A stretch of 64,000 bases of DNA from Cristatella mucedo (GCA_009760855.2 WPIO01000021.1:5767001-5831000), one strand, 5' to 3'. Positions 31,303 to 45,115 are shown, counted from the first letter of the stretch. The notes: generated from the letters alone by a model not told the origin. Program-made: numbers and translations.

Positions 31303-31421
31303 AGAGAAGACAGAGATAGCGACAGAGAAGAGCAGACAGAGAGAGACAGAAGAGACAGAGATAGGGCAGAAGACAAATAGAGAGACAGAGAGAGACAGAG
31401 AGAGATAGAGACAGAGAGAGC
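30768..31421. repeat. Long degenerate GA/GACA microsatellite
   Basis: About 650 bp of GAGA with AGGAGA, GACAGA and GATAGA variants, less regular than the tract at 4989-5461. Its borders are CGTGCACAAGAGAGAG on the left and GAGAGCCTGCCCC on the right. The long frames of up to 287 codons on the minus strand are serine/leucine repeats and not a gene. Confidence 0.92.
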
Positions 31422-33559
31422 CTGCCCCGGGCACGCGCCATTGGAAACGATACAGCGGGCCGGTGAGAGCTCCGGACGAAGAGCGAGAAAGCGATTGACT
31501 CGTGCAGCTCGTTGCGTCCGGAAGAGCGGGCAGCGCTGTCAGAGGATGCACAAAGCTAAAGTCGTGGGCTCAATCCCTAACGGCGCGTGCGAGGCCCCGA
31601 TTGAGCATCGAGCGGGCAAGGGCATCAGTGCTGAGAGCAGCGTGCAGCGCGGCTCATTGCTTGAGGATTTGAACGCCACTGAATCCTCAGCCTGCGGGCC
31701 GCTGGGAGCATAGCCCGCCCGAGCGCGCTGCTGCTGCTCTGCCTGCGCTGGCCGAGCGAGGAATATATATTTCGGCGGTGCCCCTCCGAATATGCGACGA
31801 CCTTCCGTTATTTTCGGATTTTAGATAACGCGAACCTGAATCGTTGAGTACCCTTGCCGTCGGTCTTGGGCTCAGGTGGATGATCCCGACCCCCAGGTCC
31901 GTGTGAGGAATTCGAGCCCTGATTGGCCATTGCAAGCGGGTGGCGATGGCTAGGTGAAGGCTCTTCTTATCTTCTAACAGCTCGTACATCATGAGGCTGT
32001 TAAATAAGGCTTACTTGCCCTCTTTTTTTAAAAACCAAAAAACGTGGATTGTGGACCACTGAGCTTGTATAGTCCTTCGCGAGCTCTCCGAAACACGAAT
32101 GAGTCCTGCGAGTTATAACGGACGGACACGAATAACTTCCTTGCCTAAGGATTGATAGCTATAATTTCGCAACGTAGCCTCGCTAGCTTGCCGAAATCAT
32201 AACTCTCCTCTGTAAACAAGCAAGCTCATCCTGTTTGGCTCTGGCCCGCCGGCATTGTTTTTGTAAGCATACCTATTCCCACCTTCCATCCACTAATATA
32301 AAGGCGAAAGTTTCGCGCGAGCAACCGGTGGCCACAAGCGGGCTGCCTTTTTTTTTTTAATCCTGATAAGACCACGGAAGCCTGAGCGGAACATTCTAGA
32401 TAGCTAGCCTGACAACGCACCCAAAAGCTCCAATCTTTCCGGCTCCATACGCCTTATGGTGTCGGTCACCGGAAATCCGGTTTCAACAATCCAAATATTC
32501 TGCTATACGGCCCAATCTGTCATGACTCATTGTTACCGTATAAACCTTGTATTGTCTTTAAACACAATCCATATATGGTCGGATGCTTTGTTGTGTGCGC
32601 CTGCTGCTTCGCTGCTGTAATTAGTGCAGCGGTCTGAAGCTAATGTATGCTCACCTGTGGCCGATGGTCAAGCCATTGACGTAGCGCAGCGTCAGGCCCA
32701 CTGGTGTAACGTTACGTTTCTTAACTTAGCTGCGGTGAGTTCATCGCGCTCTCGTATATGTGTACGCGTGTGGAGAGAAATAAGCACCGAGTCTCGGTGA
32801 CCGCTCCACGTCTGCGCTGTGTCTCCATGAGATTCCACTAGAGCTGCCACGTCGACGTCATGTACTACAGGCGTAACTCCTTTGCTCGTCAATCATTCTT
32901 GGCGCGCGGATTACGCTTTGTCAGTATGGAGGCGACGAGTCCTTGCAGCCGCCGAGTAGTGTGTGGCCTTCGCGGTTGTAGCTCATCCTCCTAACTCTAC
33001 AGCTACAACTGTTGAGCTTTGGATTGCCTATCAGTTGCAGAATTTGCTCTATCTTTATTCAGGAGCCTTTACTGACGGGCAAAAGCTGCGGTTTTAAAAA
33101 TAAATGGCCGTAGGCGCATGTCGAGCTACTGCTGGAGAGAAAGGTACCAGACCAGCCAGCGCTCGTACAGCACTAGTCCTCGTCGGCGCGCTGAGCAAAC
33201 GGCGGCGAAGCCCTGAACGCTACGAAGCGCCGGGCTTGCAGTTGCAGGCACCAGCTCGAGTCCACGCACGCGGCCGCGCGTAGCGGGATGCGGTGGCAAT
33301 AAAGTGCGCACACTTCTTTATCGTAGCAAGCCACTTGTCATGCGCTGAGGAACAAAATCTCTTCGTCAGCCTAGTAGGATGGAGCAGAGAGAGCATGCAG
33401 CCCCAGCCATAGCTCTGTACAGCTGGAACTGGTTCCGAAGCCCAAAAGTGCAACTACTGAACATTCCACCGAATTAGCGTCGGCTTTCGCGCTGACTAAT
33501 CTCAGTCGATGACATAAACGGTTCCTATTCATTTTCAATTCAGAAGGACGGCACTTCCA
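31422..33559. other. Unassigned DNA
   Basis: GC-rich to about 31.75 kb, then mixed. Weak B-box-like sequences (GTGGGCTCAATCCC near 31565 and GAATTCGAGCCC near 31909) have no paired box A of good quality, so neither is called as a SINE. No coding domain is recognised. Confidence 0.35.
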
Positions 33560-36500
33560 AAACAGTCGAGGCGCGCGGCGATCTCTTGACGCGCGAGTTA
33601 GCGCTTGAAACAGGATTTGCCGCGTTGCGCTGCTGCGTGATCTCTCTGACGCTGCGGTCAGTGAGAATAGCTCCTCAGCTCATCGCGTCGACGAGTGGCG
33701 CGATGCCCGCTCTCATTGCTCTCACGCGCGCGCGGGCCATTAATTTTGCCGGGCATAAATACGCTCGATGCATAGCGGTCCGGTGGCATACGTCGCATAG
33801 CTGTAACGCGACGCGGACGCTGTCGTGCGCGCTCTGTGCTGCCGGACGAGGGCGATGCAGAAGGCTGCAAGCGAGCCACGAGAGACAACTCGCTCGCACT
33901 GTTTCGTTCGATCAATCTGTGGCACATCTTGGCGGGCATTAACAGCTAAAATGTAAGGAGCTGCTGAGCCAACGGCCGACCATCGAGCTTTCGCGAGGCT
34001 CTTGCGCGCCCGCCAGAGCAAGCTTGCTTCGAGTCTTACCCAGACAATGAGTTGTGCACTTATCTGCCTATCAGTACTATCCGGCGTCTGTGAGGCCGCG
34101 TGGAAATATCGCGGGCATTTCTAAAGGTGCGCGTTTTCAGCTTTTGCGCCACGCAGAGCCGAAGCGGCAGCCGATTCCTAGCTCAAGTCTTTGTCAGCGG
34201 TCAAAGAAGAAGCGAAAGTGGAGCCAGTTGGGTCTTCGAGTTCCGGGCAGAAAGCACTGGCTTCCGACTGCGAAGCAGTCTTGCAGCAGCGGGTTTACGT
34301 AAACGATCGACTCTTCAAACTCCCACTCCGCACGGCGAGAAAAGAGCAGCGCGGGCTGGAGTGTGCAGCAGACGTGTCCATCCCGCTTTCGCGGCTCGCG
34401 CGAGGTTAAAGTTCACGGGCTACACTTCTGCCGGCTGTCTCGCAGGTGCTAATTAGCTGGTTGGTTTGGCGTGGAATCGAAGTGTCGCGTCGCTAGGTGC
34501 GAGTGAAAACTAACGATAGCTTATCGGCAATCTGTCACTGCTCACGCGCTCAAAGTACGTAAATGTATGCAATCACCCAAGTCGGTGCTGCGCCAGTATT
34601 ACATAGCTTATTGTATCAACCTACCATCCGCGCCCGACAGAGTTCCGGCAATGTCTGCCTTCGCCGCCACCACCGCCATCTGCCGCCGCCGCCAGCAGCT
34701 CCCAAAGCCTTCCTGTGCCTTGCGGACCTGCTCACTGCCGCGCTGGCCTTCGTTGGCTCTACCGATCGTCGTCGGGCTCGACTGCGGCATGGCTGAGTTT
34801 TGCGCGGCGTTCACCTCGATGCCTCCGCACACCACTCCTGGCTCCTACCCTGCCGATTCTGAGCTACGCCACGATGGCTGCACGCGCTCGCTCTTCGGAT
34901 TGGCTTCAGCGGGTCCCCGGCAAATGAAACGCGGGACGCGCTGCGCTCGCCCCCACAGATTCCCGCCGGACGCCAACTGCCCTGACTGAACGGTAGCTCA
35001 GGCTAAATGGTTCGACACGGTTCATGCCGCGACGACTTGACGGTTAAGCCGCTGCGCGCGCGCTCCAAGCGCCTACGGCTGTCGCCATCTGCCGAAGCGC
35101 TCACGAAGCCACTGCTGCTTTTGCTGCCGACGTTCTGTGCCAGGTATCAGTAGCAACGCAACGATGGAAGACAAGCAGCTGGGTACCCGTCGACAGTCGC
35201 GCGGCGGCAAGCCGAGCGGCGAGCGCGGTCAAAAGACCGCGACCGGGTCGCGCGCGCTTTACGGACGTTTTCCACCTGGCGCGTCTACAGCATTCCGCCA
35301 TCTGTGGGCTTCGAAAATGAGAGCGACGCGTGCATGACGCGGCGCGCCGCTCCAGGCGTTACGCTTCACGCCCAGCGGGCGCTCACTCGTCAAACGGGCT
35401 GTTAACCGCGCTCGACTCGCGGCTCAGCGTCACAACCGAAGGAGCGCGAAACTCGTGGATGCGAAAATAAAGACGTCGGCGCCTTTCAGCGCTCCATTGT
35501 TCTACCGCAGCGATCGCGTCGCGCGTCCGTCACCCTTCTCCGCTCGACGGCATTCCGGCTCGGCACCGGACGCCGGGCTGCGCGCCGACTGCCGCCGCCG
35601 CCGACGGCCTGCGGCCGACGAGCGAGCGTGGCGGTCGCGGCGCCGGCACCCGCGACGATCGCGATCTCGCGCCGGAGGCGCTTGTCGAGCGTCGCGCCGC
35701 CGCCGGCAGGTACGCTGATTATCCGCGGGCTATCGCATCGACCGACACTAACCAGCGCTACGGCGCGAGACCTGTTGCGGCCCGGAGGGTGGGGGCGGCG
35801 TGAGCCGGATTGAAGGCCGGTCAGGTCGGTTGATTCGTGAGTTCGCGAGTCTCGGCGGCCAGTCTCGGTACCGGCGAGCGGACCGCTGCGTAAAACCTCG
35901 CGACCGTGCTCGATTACGCCTGGGCGCGCGAGCGAAGGTAAGAAGCTCGCAGCTGGCCGCGTGCAGGTGGTGACGGCCGCCGCGCTGCGTGGCGGCGGCG
36001 CGTCCGCGCGAGCGATCGCCGCTCCTACCGCATCCGCGCGCCACCCGCAGTGGCTCAGGTGCAAAGTCGCGGCGTCGCTGGGCTGCTGTGCGGGCACTGC
36101 TCGACGACGGGACGCTGCACCCTGAGCGCTCAGCCGAGCGGCGCTCCGGCCGCGCTCGGGGGACGGGCGAAGGCAGCGGCAGCTGCAGCCGCCGCCGGCT
36201 TCCCGCGATGCGCTAAATCGGCGAGCGGAAGCTCGGCGGCGGCTGACAGTGAGGAGCCGCCGCTTGCCACGGACGGGCGCTGCGAAACGGGCGCGCATCT
36301 GCTGCTGCTTTGCGCTGCGGCGTGACTCAACGCAGCGCCCTCTCGCGCGAAGCGGGCAGCGATCGCTGTGCGAGAGAAGCGACCGCTCTCAGTTCGCGCC
36401 ATTAAGTGCGGGAGCGCTGAGTGGCGCGAGCTGAAAGCTCTGCAAACGCTGGCGCAGCCAGCCGCCGGAAGAGCGCGTCGATCGCCTCGGCGCGGCGTCT

Positions 36501-37650
36501 CTCGGGCTGCGGCCGGATTCGAGACCGGCCGCGGAAAAACCAGCAGCGTCTGCGGCCGAGCCGCCCCGGATCGCGGGATCGCGTCCCTCGGGAGTTCGCG
36601 CTGCTCGCGGAGAGGACGGCGCAGTCACGGAACGCGAGAGTGCTCGAGTCGGTGCGTATGAATGGCGAAGGCCATTAATCGTTGTTCCTGAATTGGGACG
36701 ACTTCAGAGCGTCAAACTGCGCAATCCACGATTGGAGGCGGTCCGTAAGCTGAAGTCGCTGTGAATAGGCGCCCTTACCAGTCGTTGAAGCTCTAGCGCG
36801 TTGAGGCCGGCGGCGGTTGCGCCGGAAGGCTTTCGAGACCAGTTCGGAAAGCTGAGGAAGCGCGCCGCTTCGGCAGAGAGCTGCTGGACGCGTGAGCCGC
36901 GATGGACGCCTGCGACTCCTCCGTCGCTTTTAATGAGACTCCTGTGCGCTGCGGATTTGGACCCGTTAATCCAAGGTTTTGGGCGTGCTGTTGCTGCGTT
37001 CCGCTCCCGTCAGCGCCTGCGGCGCTTCGGTGCTGCGCCCTGCAACGCCGCCATAGCCGCGACTCAAAGGCTACGGGCGTGAGGCTTGTTGTTTCGCAGC
37101 CGGCTCGAGGACTTCGCGGCTACGTACGCGAGCCGCTGCAGCCGCCGCAGCGCCTTGCAGCAGGTTGGCGCTGCTCGATGCTGCGCGCGGCACGCACGTC
37201 GCTTTCTTCGGCCGGGTGATGGCGACGCGCGCGCATCGGAAGCGCCGCATCGGAAGCGCACTGCTGACTCTCGCGGGATGAGCCGCGCTCTGCCATTCAG
37301 TGCGCGCGGCTCGCTCTTGTGTAGCCGTTATTCGGCCGCCTGCGCGCAGCTCGGGCGGAGCGTCGAGTCGAAAGTGGCTCTGCGTCGCTCTCTGGCGCTC
37401 TGCACGCGCATAGCCGACGGTTCTCGTCTGCGGCGACAGCCTTGCAGGGCGCGACCGGTTTTCGCCATCGGCGCTCCCGTTTATGGCGACGTTTTACGGC
37501 GGCGAGGCGCCGGTGAAAGCCCGAAGGCGCGTCACTGGCTGCGCATTTTGACGAGTTGGGAATCAAACCGGGTAGTGCGCTATCAAGTTTTGGCGAAAGG
37601 ACGCTCAGTAGCGCCACTTCACCTTCTGTGACCTCGCTATTCGGTCTGCG
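33560..37650. other. Long CpG-rich block
   Basis: CpG is very frequent throughout and peaks at about 35.5-36.6 kb; for example 36001-36060 holds about 12 CpG. It contains CTG/GCC units (36300-36320 and elsewhere). Frames longer than 100 codons occur on both strands (for example 35486-36298 minus, 37086-37631 plus), are rich in Arg, Ala and Ser and overlap each other, as expected when GC-rich DNA has few stop codons. It resembles an unmethylated CpG island and could hold a promoter or first exons, but no domain, splice pair or conserved protein could be identified. Confidence 0.45.
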
Positions 37651-40607
37651 AGCTGCGAAGGATTGTTTTTAATTGGTGCTTATGGGTAGCGTGAGATTAA
37701 ACTCACGTTATCGAGAGCCACCTGTCTTAGCAGCGGGAATGCATTGATCGGAACAACAATATGAGACTTTTGCTGAAGTCGGCCTCGCTGACTGTATGCT
37801 CGGGCAGAACAGCGCGGCTGGGCACCTGCACTTTAGCGCTGGAGCACTAAACATCGTTACGGAGTTTGGCAGGTGCATAACATCGGTACCTATAACTAAC
37901 CAATTGACGTTCCTACTTTACAGCATACGCCACGAAAGCTTAACGACTGCAGTTCTCTTCATAGCCCTGTTCAAAATTCAAATTCTATTCCTGTTCTTCA
38001 CTGCTAGCTTATATGTATGGCAGATTGGACGATTTTTAATACTGCATTATATATAATGTGGGCCTGGTGTCCGCTGGCATAGCGGTAAGCCCAGATCGCG
38101 GCTGGTAGGCAACGGCCCACTGTCGGCAGCAGGACTCCGTTCACGTGCGACGCTTACTCGTCACGTGATCGAATCTTAATTTCGAGAAGCTTTTCTATTT
38201 TTGACCTAATGTCATTAGTGAAGCATTCGCTGAGTTCATGTCGCGCAAAAACTCCTGGGCGTCTCTCTCAGTCTTTACCCGTTGGCAAAGTTGTTCAGTA
38301 TGCGAGTGCTCGGTGAGTTTATCAGCTTGTGTGGCTCTGAGTGGCTTCCTCATTTGCTGGTTTCTGTCGTGGTTGGCACGTATCAGTGCGTTTAGATTTG
38401 CTCGTTTCTCTACTTTTGTTTCAGATTAATTTCTGGAAAAGCTCGCCGGGGCCACAGTGGCGGGCGGACCTCAGTTTGTATGAGGATAACGGCCCCCAAC
38501 CGTAAAATCCCGGAGAAATCCCGCTCTACTGGTTGGATGGGCGGTCCTAGTGCGTTCGCTTTGACCAGTCAAAAGTCAAAGACCGCCCCAGCTATTGCCA
38601 AGCTTGTAGTTCACCGATTGACCTTGTAAAACCTGTGTACGTAGGAAAAATGAACTTATTTTAAAATTATATTTAATAAATGGTCTTGTAAAGCTTGCTT
38701 TCATTTCATTGCGTTAATTGTATTCATCGGCGCCGGGCAGAGCGTCGGCATTGAGTTGTTTGTACGGAAGGAGCGTGCAGACGTGCTGACCATCCTGTAC
38801 AATTACCACTAATTTCTCTGGTAGAGCACCGTGATGAATCGCTGGCAGGTTCTGTTCACGCGTAGTCCGTCACTTCAAGTGCTTCAAACGTAAGGTTATT
38901 GAATTTGTTTTGAGGCAGTGGCATCTACGTGGGCATATTATAAAGTGTAGGTCTTTAATAACACCGACCTCTCAGTATTGCTCAATGTGGCGACAATGCA
39001 AAAGAAAGTAAATGTTGCATGGATTACCACAATGGCGTGGGCGTCGGAAGCAATATGTTGCTGACAACACTGCTCATTAATACCTGGCTTATAGAGGACG
39101 ATGGCATCTATTCGCATGGGTATTCGTTTGAACCGAAAAAGAGCTTGCAGATCACGCTGGCACGACCTGAAAGCTGTAATGTAAGTATATGCTATGGGCA
39201 GTCAACCGGATACCTTCGGCTACTCGAGGGTTTCGCTGGCGCTTGCAAGCAAAATAAGACACATCGTTTCAAATCATCAGAGGCGAATAAACGTTGAAAC
39301 CCCACTACATCATTCTAACGATACCATATCTCTATAAATTTTCGTGTCCTGATCATCATCGTTCAGTTGATTATGTCACCTTATTTACAGTTCTAATTTT
39401 AAATAGGTCAACTCCGTGCGTATCAGTCAGTCATTACTCGACTTAGGAAAGTATGTATCACCTATCAGTTGGTGCTGAGACTGCCTCCATTGTGGCTAAT
39501 CTGATTTTTTACTCTGCAGTCAATATATACTAGATGTTATTCCCAACCATGAGCAATGTGGAAAACTTCAGCTCCCTTCAGGCAGACCAAGTATTCTTCA
39601 GTGACCCCGTCGCCCCATCTGTGCAAGCCTGGTTCTTAGTTAATAGAAATCAATGAATAGAAAAATAAAACTATCGCTTATCTTTAGCACTTTTTATAAA
39701 TTGAATTGGATCGTGAAATTTATTGATGTCAGCGCCAGTGTTCCAATCAACGTCAAGGTTGCAGCGTGAGCAATGCAGACGCGCTGACCATCTTGAAATT
39801 CTCTTAACGTGTGGTAAGCCCACAAAGTGTTGATATCTATAATTATGTTGTAACACTGTAAGGTCAGTGCGACTTCGGTCACGCTATTCTGCGACTCCAG
39901 CCGCCAGCTATTGCTGGCGAAAGCTGTGCGCCGAACGCCAGTTGTCACTTCGAGAGTAAATGAGGTAATGAGTGTGAGCACATGATGTCAATTTCAGGTC
40001 ACCCTTTGAAAACCCTGGGTGTGTAGCATCAACTCATTTCAACAACGGAGAGGTGCGGTGACAACCCTTACATTGCTGGAGGATTATTTCCTCACTTTCG
40101 ACTCGTTATTGTGCACACCGTCGCAGTGGTAGCACTCTAAGACATCGCATCAAGGGCGCACGATGAATAACGTCGGGCTCCATGGACCCGACGTGCAGGC
40201 CGGCCTTTCAGCGTCAGGGTAGATCGCTGCATGAGCGTATCTCCATTGCCGCCGCGGTCCCTACATGACCTGTAATCTACCAGCTTCGATAACCGCGCGA
40301 ATGTCCACCACCGCCTGCACGGCGGGTTTAACGAGAGAGAAAGGGAGGAGCAGAGACAGAAAGACTACACGAAATCGGTCACGCTTCGACCCATTCACGG
40401 GTATATGTCGAGAAGAGCGTCGTTGAAGATAAAACAGTTTAAATGTGGCCTCGACACAAGCCTTAATCCTTAATGTCGATTACGAAGACATTCCTCCGCC
40501 CTCGAGGCAAAAAGGAAGTTTAGCACTTCCCCCTCCAGCAGGGCAGGGACCGGACTGAAAAGCTCTATTCTTTTCTAACGAACTGCGGCACCAGACTCCG
40601 TATCTTC
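37651..40607. other. Unassigned DNA
   Basis: Base composition is near balance. A sequence near 38077-38130 (GTCCGCTGGCATAGCGGTAAG) vaguely resembles a tRNA 5' half but no T-arm follows. Frames such as 37796-38056 (hydrophobic, 86 codons) and 39019-39297 (92 codons) have no recognisable domain. The purine-rich GAGAGAGAAAGGGAGGAG at about 40332 is too short to call as a microsatellite. Confidence 0.35.
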
Positions 40608-40965
40608 TGGGTCCTGTTACGGACAATACATCCTTCTTCATTCCCCACTTCAAAGATAATTCTGGCGACGAAGCAATGCCACATCCTAGACTGTGGAACT
40701 CGATTCACAATTCTTACGCAACGACAACTTCTCTCCTACTGTGACTATCAACAAATCTTTCCCAGCAGTCCTGAGCTGCTACTTCCTTGCTGCCCTCCAG
40801 CTGCTCTCCTACAGCTCACCTTCCCGCACTGCTACTGTTGCGTGAGACAGAGTCAGGTTGGCTACCCGATACATCTCAAGCCGCTTGACTGATTGCTAGT
40901 TAAACTCTCCTGTGCTCTCACTCTGTGGCTGTGCTTTGTGGTTGAACGGAGATACATTATTATTC
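40608..40965 (+). mobile_element. LINE A 3' fragment
   Basis: The stretch matches the LINE A C-terminal end and 3' UTR in order: GGTCCTGTTACGGACAATAC, TCCTAGACTGTGGAACTCG, TTCTTACGCAACGACAAC, CAGTCCTGAGCTGCTACTTCC in parts, GTTGCGTGAGACAGAGTC and GAACGGAGATACATTATTATT. It is more diverged than the copies at 28-30 kb. It lacks the LTR insertion, but the target site is itself altered. Confidence 0.8.
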
Positions 40966-43079
40966 TTGTATGGCCACTGACATAAATGATGCGCTAATTC
41001 CCTCAACTGAAAATCATGAATCTCGTCAAATATAAAACAATGATGATTTTACGCTACCATTTTTGCTAATCGTGTTTAGTCCTGCCTCTAAAATCTTTCA
41101 GATATCGCTAGCTAAATGGCTTTGCATTCCCTAAATGAATCAAATCTCAGTGCAGATATGTACAGCGTGTCAATTCAGCTTTATATCTATCTATATATAT
41201 TAAACGTTATCTGGTACCTACAATTGTACGCACTGAAAGTATTGAACTTTGTTGTATATGTGTTATTTATTTACAGATATATCGGTTATTGATAACTATT
41301 GCATTCTAACGTGAGCGCGCTCGCTTTGACGATAATCATCTGCGCCTTGTCCTCCATGCCTGGCGAATCATGTGAAGAGCTTTGCTGGAACTTACAGTTA
41401 ATTTCTCACAGAACGACTGTAATTTCCCCACAAAGCACCCCTGCGTGTCCCGAGTAACCTGCTAACACACGCCTGGAATGCCCGCACATTGTGTGATGGT
41501 AGTTGTAGGCTTGAGTGCTTCGACATCCCAGCGGCCTCACTGTAACAAAAACCTGAAAGTTGACGAACTACTCAGTAGCACCAACGCTTACCAAGTACCC
41601 TTGGGGTTTTCCTTTTCACACCTCGGATATGCTAAATGAATGGTTGATCTATAAAAGCTGCTGCTGAATAACAGTGTTAGACCGTGACTCTTTCAATTCT
41701 ATAGCCGCTCGGATCACTAACAATTTATTGTAATCTCTTGTTCCGTCAAAGCTAGTGGTTAGTTGCCCATGGTGGCGGTAATTCACCGGGCGAACTCAAG
41801 CAATCTTCAGCTTACAAATAATCGCCACTTTTTGCGCTAGGTATTTTCATTTTTCTTCTTTCCTCTGGTTTGATCCGCGTCTCATCCGATGTACTTCATT
41901 TCTAAATTCACTGTCTGTGAGTGCTTTATGCATCAAATCTCAACTTCACGTCCTACCTCACACAAAACGTCTTACCATCAGTCATTTTTTCTCTAGTAGT
42001 TTACCTATTCATATCATGGCCATTTCAGGCTCATGACCGTGTTTAGTTTTGTTCTTCCTGAAAAAGCTTGCTCTTTCATATTACTACCTGTGAGTCCAGA
42101 AATCTTGAAGAATCTCCTCCATCAGTGAGTCCACAGCATCCTCTGTCTTCTTGACCCTCCACAGACATTCCTCATCATTGTGCTCTTTACAACTCAACAC
42201 TTCAGCTAACGAGTTTAAGGACTTTGCACCTCGGACTGAGCGACAGGTCGAACCTCCCCCCCGAGACGCCCCATTTTGACTGGAGTAAGATGATGGACTT
42301 TAAACGTAAGTTAGAAGAGACTACCAAGTCTTCAGACTCACTCATACAATGACATTTGAAGATTCTGCCGGGTCTTTGCCGTCCATTGGTGAGCCGGGTA
42401 TAAATTTTAAGAATTTGCACGATGAGTCGTGGCCCAAAAATATTGTGCGCTATCGACTGTGCTTGAAATTAAGCTGATAGTAACAATAACAAAATATTAA
42501 TACCACTTGATGATGCACCCTCGAAAGCTAAATCTCCTGGTTGCGCTGCTTCAGCTTCAACGATCGAATGTCGGTGGCGCTGCTTAAACAAGCAAGAATC
42601 AGCAGTTGGAGGCGTGACATGCACGGTCGGCATGCAAGTGCAGTTCGCGACGGCATTACAAAAGTCGTTTTGCCATAAGCTTTAAGGACGAATCGCGAGG
42701 TTTTCTGTCATAAATAGGTTGTTTGGTTTCTCACTAAATGGTCAAATCGGGGATGTCGACGTAAGTCGCTTTTTCGCGACCACGCAAACGGTGAGTGAGA
42801 GTCGCTTCACGGCTCGTCGGGGCTCTTCTGCCGCTATCAAAGGGCTGTTGAATCGGTCATCAGCCAACCCTCTCCATACCAGTCTTGCCCAGCCATCAAT
42901 GACGACTGAACTGGATGGTTCTTCTAGACTCTACTGATTACTAAGATGGAGCAGATCAGAGACTCTGCTTCTCACTGTCATGGACTACAGCTCTCTCGCT
43001 CTGTTCTCCTCATTAATGCGCCCACTACTAGTGTCTACTGAACTCGTCTTAAGCTTATCTCAACTTGTTCAAACACAAC
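40966..43079. other. AT-rich unassigned DNA
   Basis: No repeat family or domain is recognised. TATA-rich sequence lies at about 41180-41200. Frames at 42202-42420 and 42719-42937 have no known domain. Confidence 0.35.
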
Positions 43080-43565
43080 CATGCTTTTACATTCGACAGC
43101 TCTACAATGGGGTCACATTGAAGACAGCGGGGTTAACCTACTGGATGAGCGCTCGCGACCGGGCTCGCGAGCAGGCGTCTGCTCTGCGCCACTCGTCGCG
43201 CCCTGGTACGCCCTCGCTCCGCCTGACCGAGCAGCCGATTTAGCACGGAGAAGCGGCGATGGCCTCGCTCGGGTATCGCGATTTGCCGCTCCGCTACCCA
43301 TGTGCGCTCTCGCTGGTTCAGGTCGCGAGCGAGGCGCGACTAGCCGACAGGCATAGTCAGAATATTTATCTCAAGCAACGCCAGCTCTCGCCTGCGAGCT
43401 GGTTTAGGTACTGGCGACTCGATGGCGCGCGGCGTTTTTGCCGCCGCCGACATGCTGACCTCGCGGCGTGGCGGCGCGGCCCGCCAGTTCATCTGAAGGG
43501 CGGATCATGGCGCCGCCGCCTCTCAAACCGAGAGCGGAACAGCGGGCATCTGTGTCTGCCAACAT
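43080..43565. other. Short CpG-rich block
   Basis: CpG-rich, with GCTCGCGACCGGGCTCGCGAGC forming an inverted repeat around 43151-43172 and ATGGCGCCGCCGCC near 43507. Frames on three registers overlap; no domain is visible. It could be a small CpG island. Confidence 0.4.
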
Positions 43566-44300
43566 AACAAAGCCAGTGAATCAATGTTGCTTTGTCACCA
43601 CTCGTCCACATCCACGTCAACAACTTTCTGTCCGTTGCATAGATCAGTGATCGCTGCCCCATGACAAAATATTGTTTCCGGTGCAGTGAGGTCCCTCTTT
43701 CTCAAAAGCTAACCGGGATAACTGGTGGTATAGCCCCCAGATAACTCAATCTCTTCTGGACTCGCTGCAAGGTATAAACGACTCTTAATACAAAAAGCAA
43801 CACCACAGATCATAACAGCTTTACTAACTTTCGTCTCTATGTATCGTTCTTATCACGGTTCTGCACGACTTGATGATCCGACGGCAAACGATAATAATCG
43901 TTGGTCTTGATACGCCATTCTCAATGAATTAAATCTTTGAAGGCGATGGTCTTCGTACCTTGTACCAAAAGTCTGGAGGCTAGTTCTGATCACTACCTTC
44001 GATGACTGTTCATCTTTAAGTCTCAGCTCTGCCGAGGCCCGTCTGTTGAGTCAAGGGCTTCAACTTTGCCTTCACCGCAATCAACTTTTCTCTTTGCTCC
44101 CATCTTTGCTTCGAATCTGTACTGATTGTTACGTTTCATCTGAGTTTTGCTAACAGTAGTGTACCTTCTGTGTTTGTATCAGGATCTGTGAACATGACCT
44201 CGATTAGCTTTCCTCGTTACCGCATCATCCAGCGTAATTGGTTCACGCGGCCTATCGTTGATTGATCTCTCTCAGGCCTTCAGCGTCAATCATTATTAAT
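43566..44300. other. Unassigned DNA
   Basis: Nothing recognised. From about here to the right end GATC becomes unusually frequent. Confidence 0.35.
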
Positions 44301-45115
44301 ATTAACATCTCGAAGCATATATGTGCCACGTACTGGTTGTCGTGACCGCTATGGCGACAAATAAAAGGAAAGATGACGATTGCGATCCTCGCAAGCAAAT
44401 CTTGCCCGATCGGTCAACGGCGGCCATGTCGGATTCGCCGCGTGGTGATCCGCAGCTCTTACCGGATCAGTCGATCGAGTGGATCACCAGAGATGGTATC
44501 GAATGAAATTCAACACACTGGCAGACGGATGAAAAACCCTGGCGCTTCAACTAAACGAGCGCGTGCTGCAACAGCAGCGCACCGATCGCCCACCGCAAGT
44601 GATGTCTGCACCGCCAGACGCCAGCGGCGAGCGCCGGCAAAATGAAAGTGTGGTGTCTCAACGATCGGCGGCGATCAGCCGGAACTCTACAAGAACCACG
44701 CTGGAAAACTCTCTCGATACGCCTCCATCGGTTGACCATTCCGTAACCCGAACCATTATCAGCGGTGCTATTGAATGGCTGCCGGACGTGCTGGGGTGCT
44801 CGTCACTACTCACAGACAGCCGCTACCGACTGGCTGTACTGGCCGCTGTTCGGAGGCTCGGGTTCTGGACCTCGACCCCGACCAGGTCTGAAACCAGTCT
44901 TTTTCTGCTGGATGGCGCCTGCCCCAGCTGCGAGAGGTGCTCCAATCGATGGCTCGTCAGCGGAGAAAATCCGGCCGGTGGCGAAGAGTTCAGCCTCGGA
45001 GACGCCACTGGTAGCTCTTCTGAACCTTCGCGCGAGTCGGGCGCCTGTTCGACGATACACTCAGTCTCGCGCATCCAGCGGATGCCGTGTCGCCGCCGCC
45101 TGTCCTCGCCGCGCC

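Noticed and set aside
30688..31551. 287-codon serine/leucine-rich frame on the minus strand
   Set aside because: It is a translation of the degenerate GA microsatellite. Three frames on the same strand are equally long.
31850..31925. B-box-like GAATTCGAGCCC
   Set aside because: No convincing box A and no second copy in the window.
35486..36298. 270-codon arginine/alanine-rich minus-strand frame
   Set aside because: In DNA with this GC content stop codons are rare; opposite-strand frames overlap it and nothing in it resembles a known domain.
38077..38130. tRNA-like GTCCGCTGGCATAGCGGTAAG
   Set aside because: No T-arm or acceptor pairing follows at the correct distance, and no LINE-type tail is attached.
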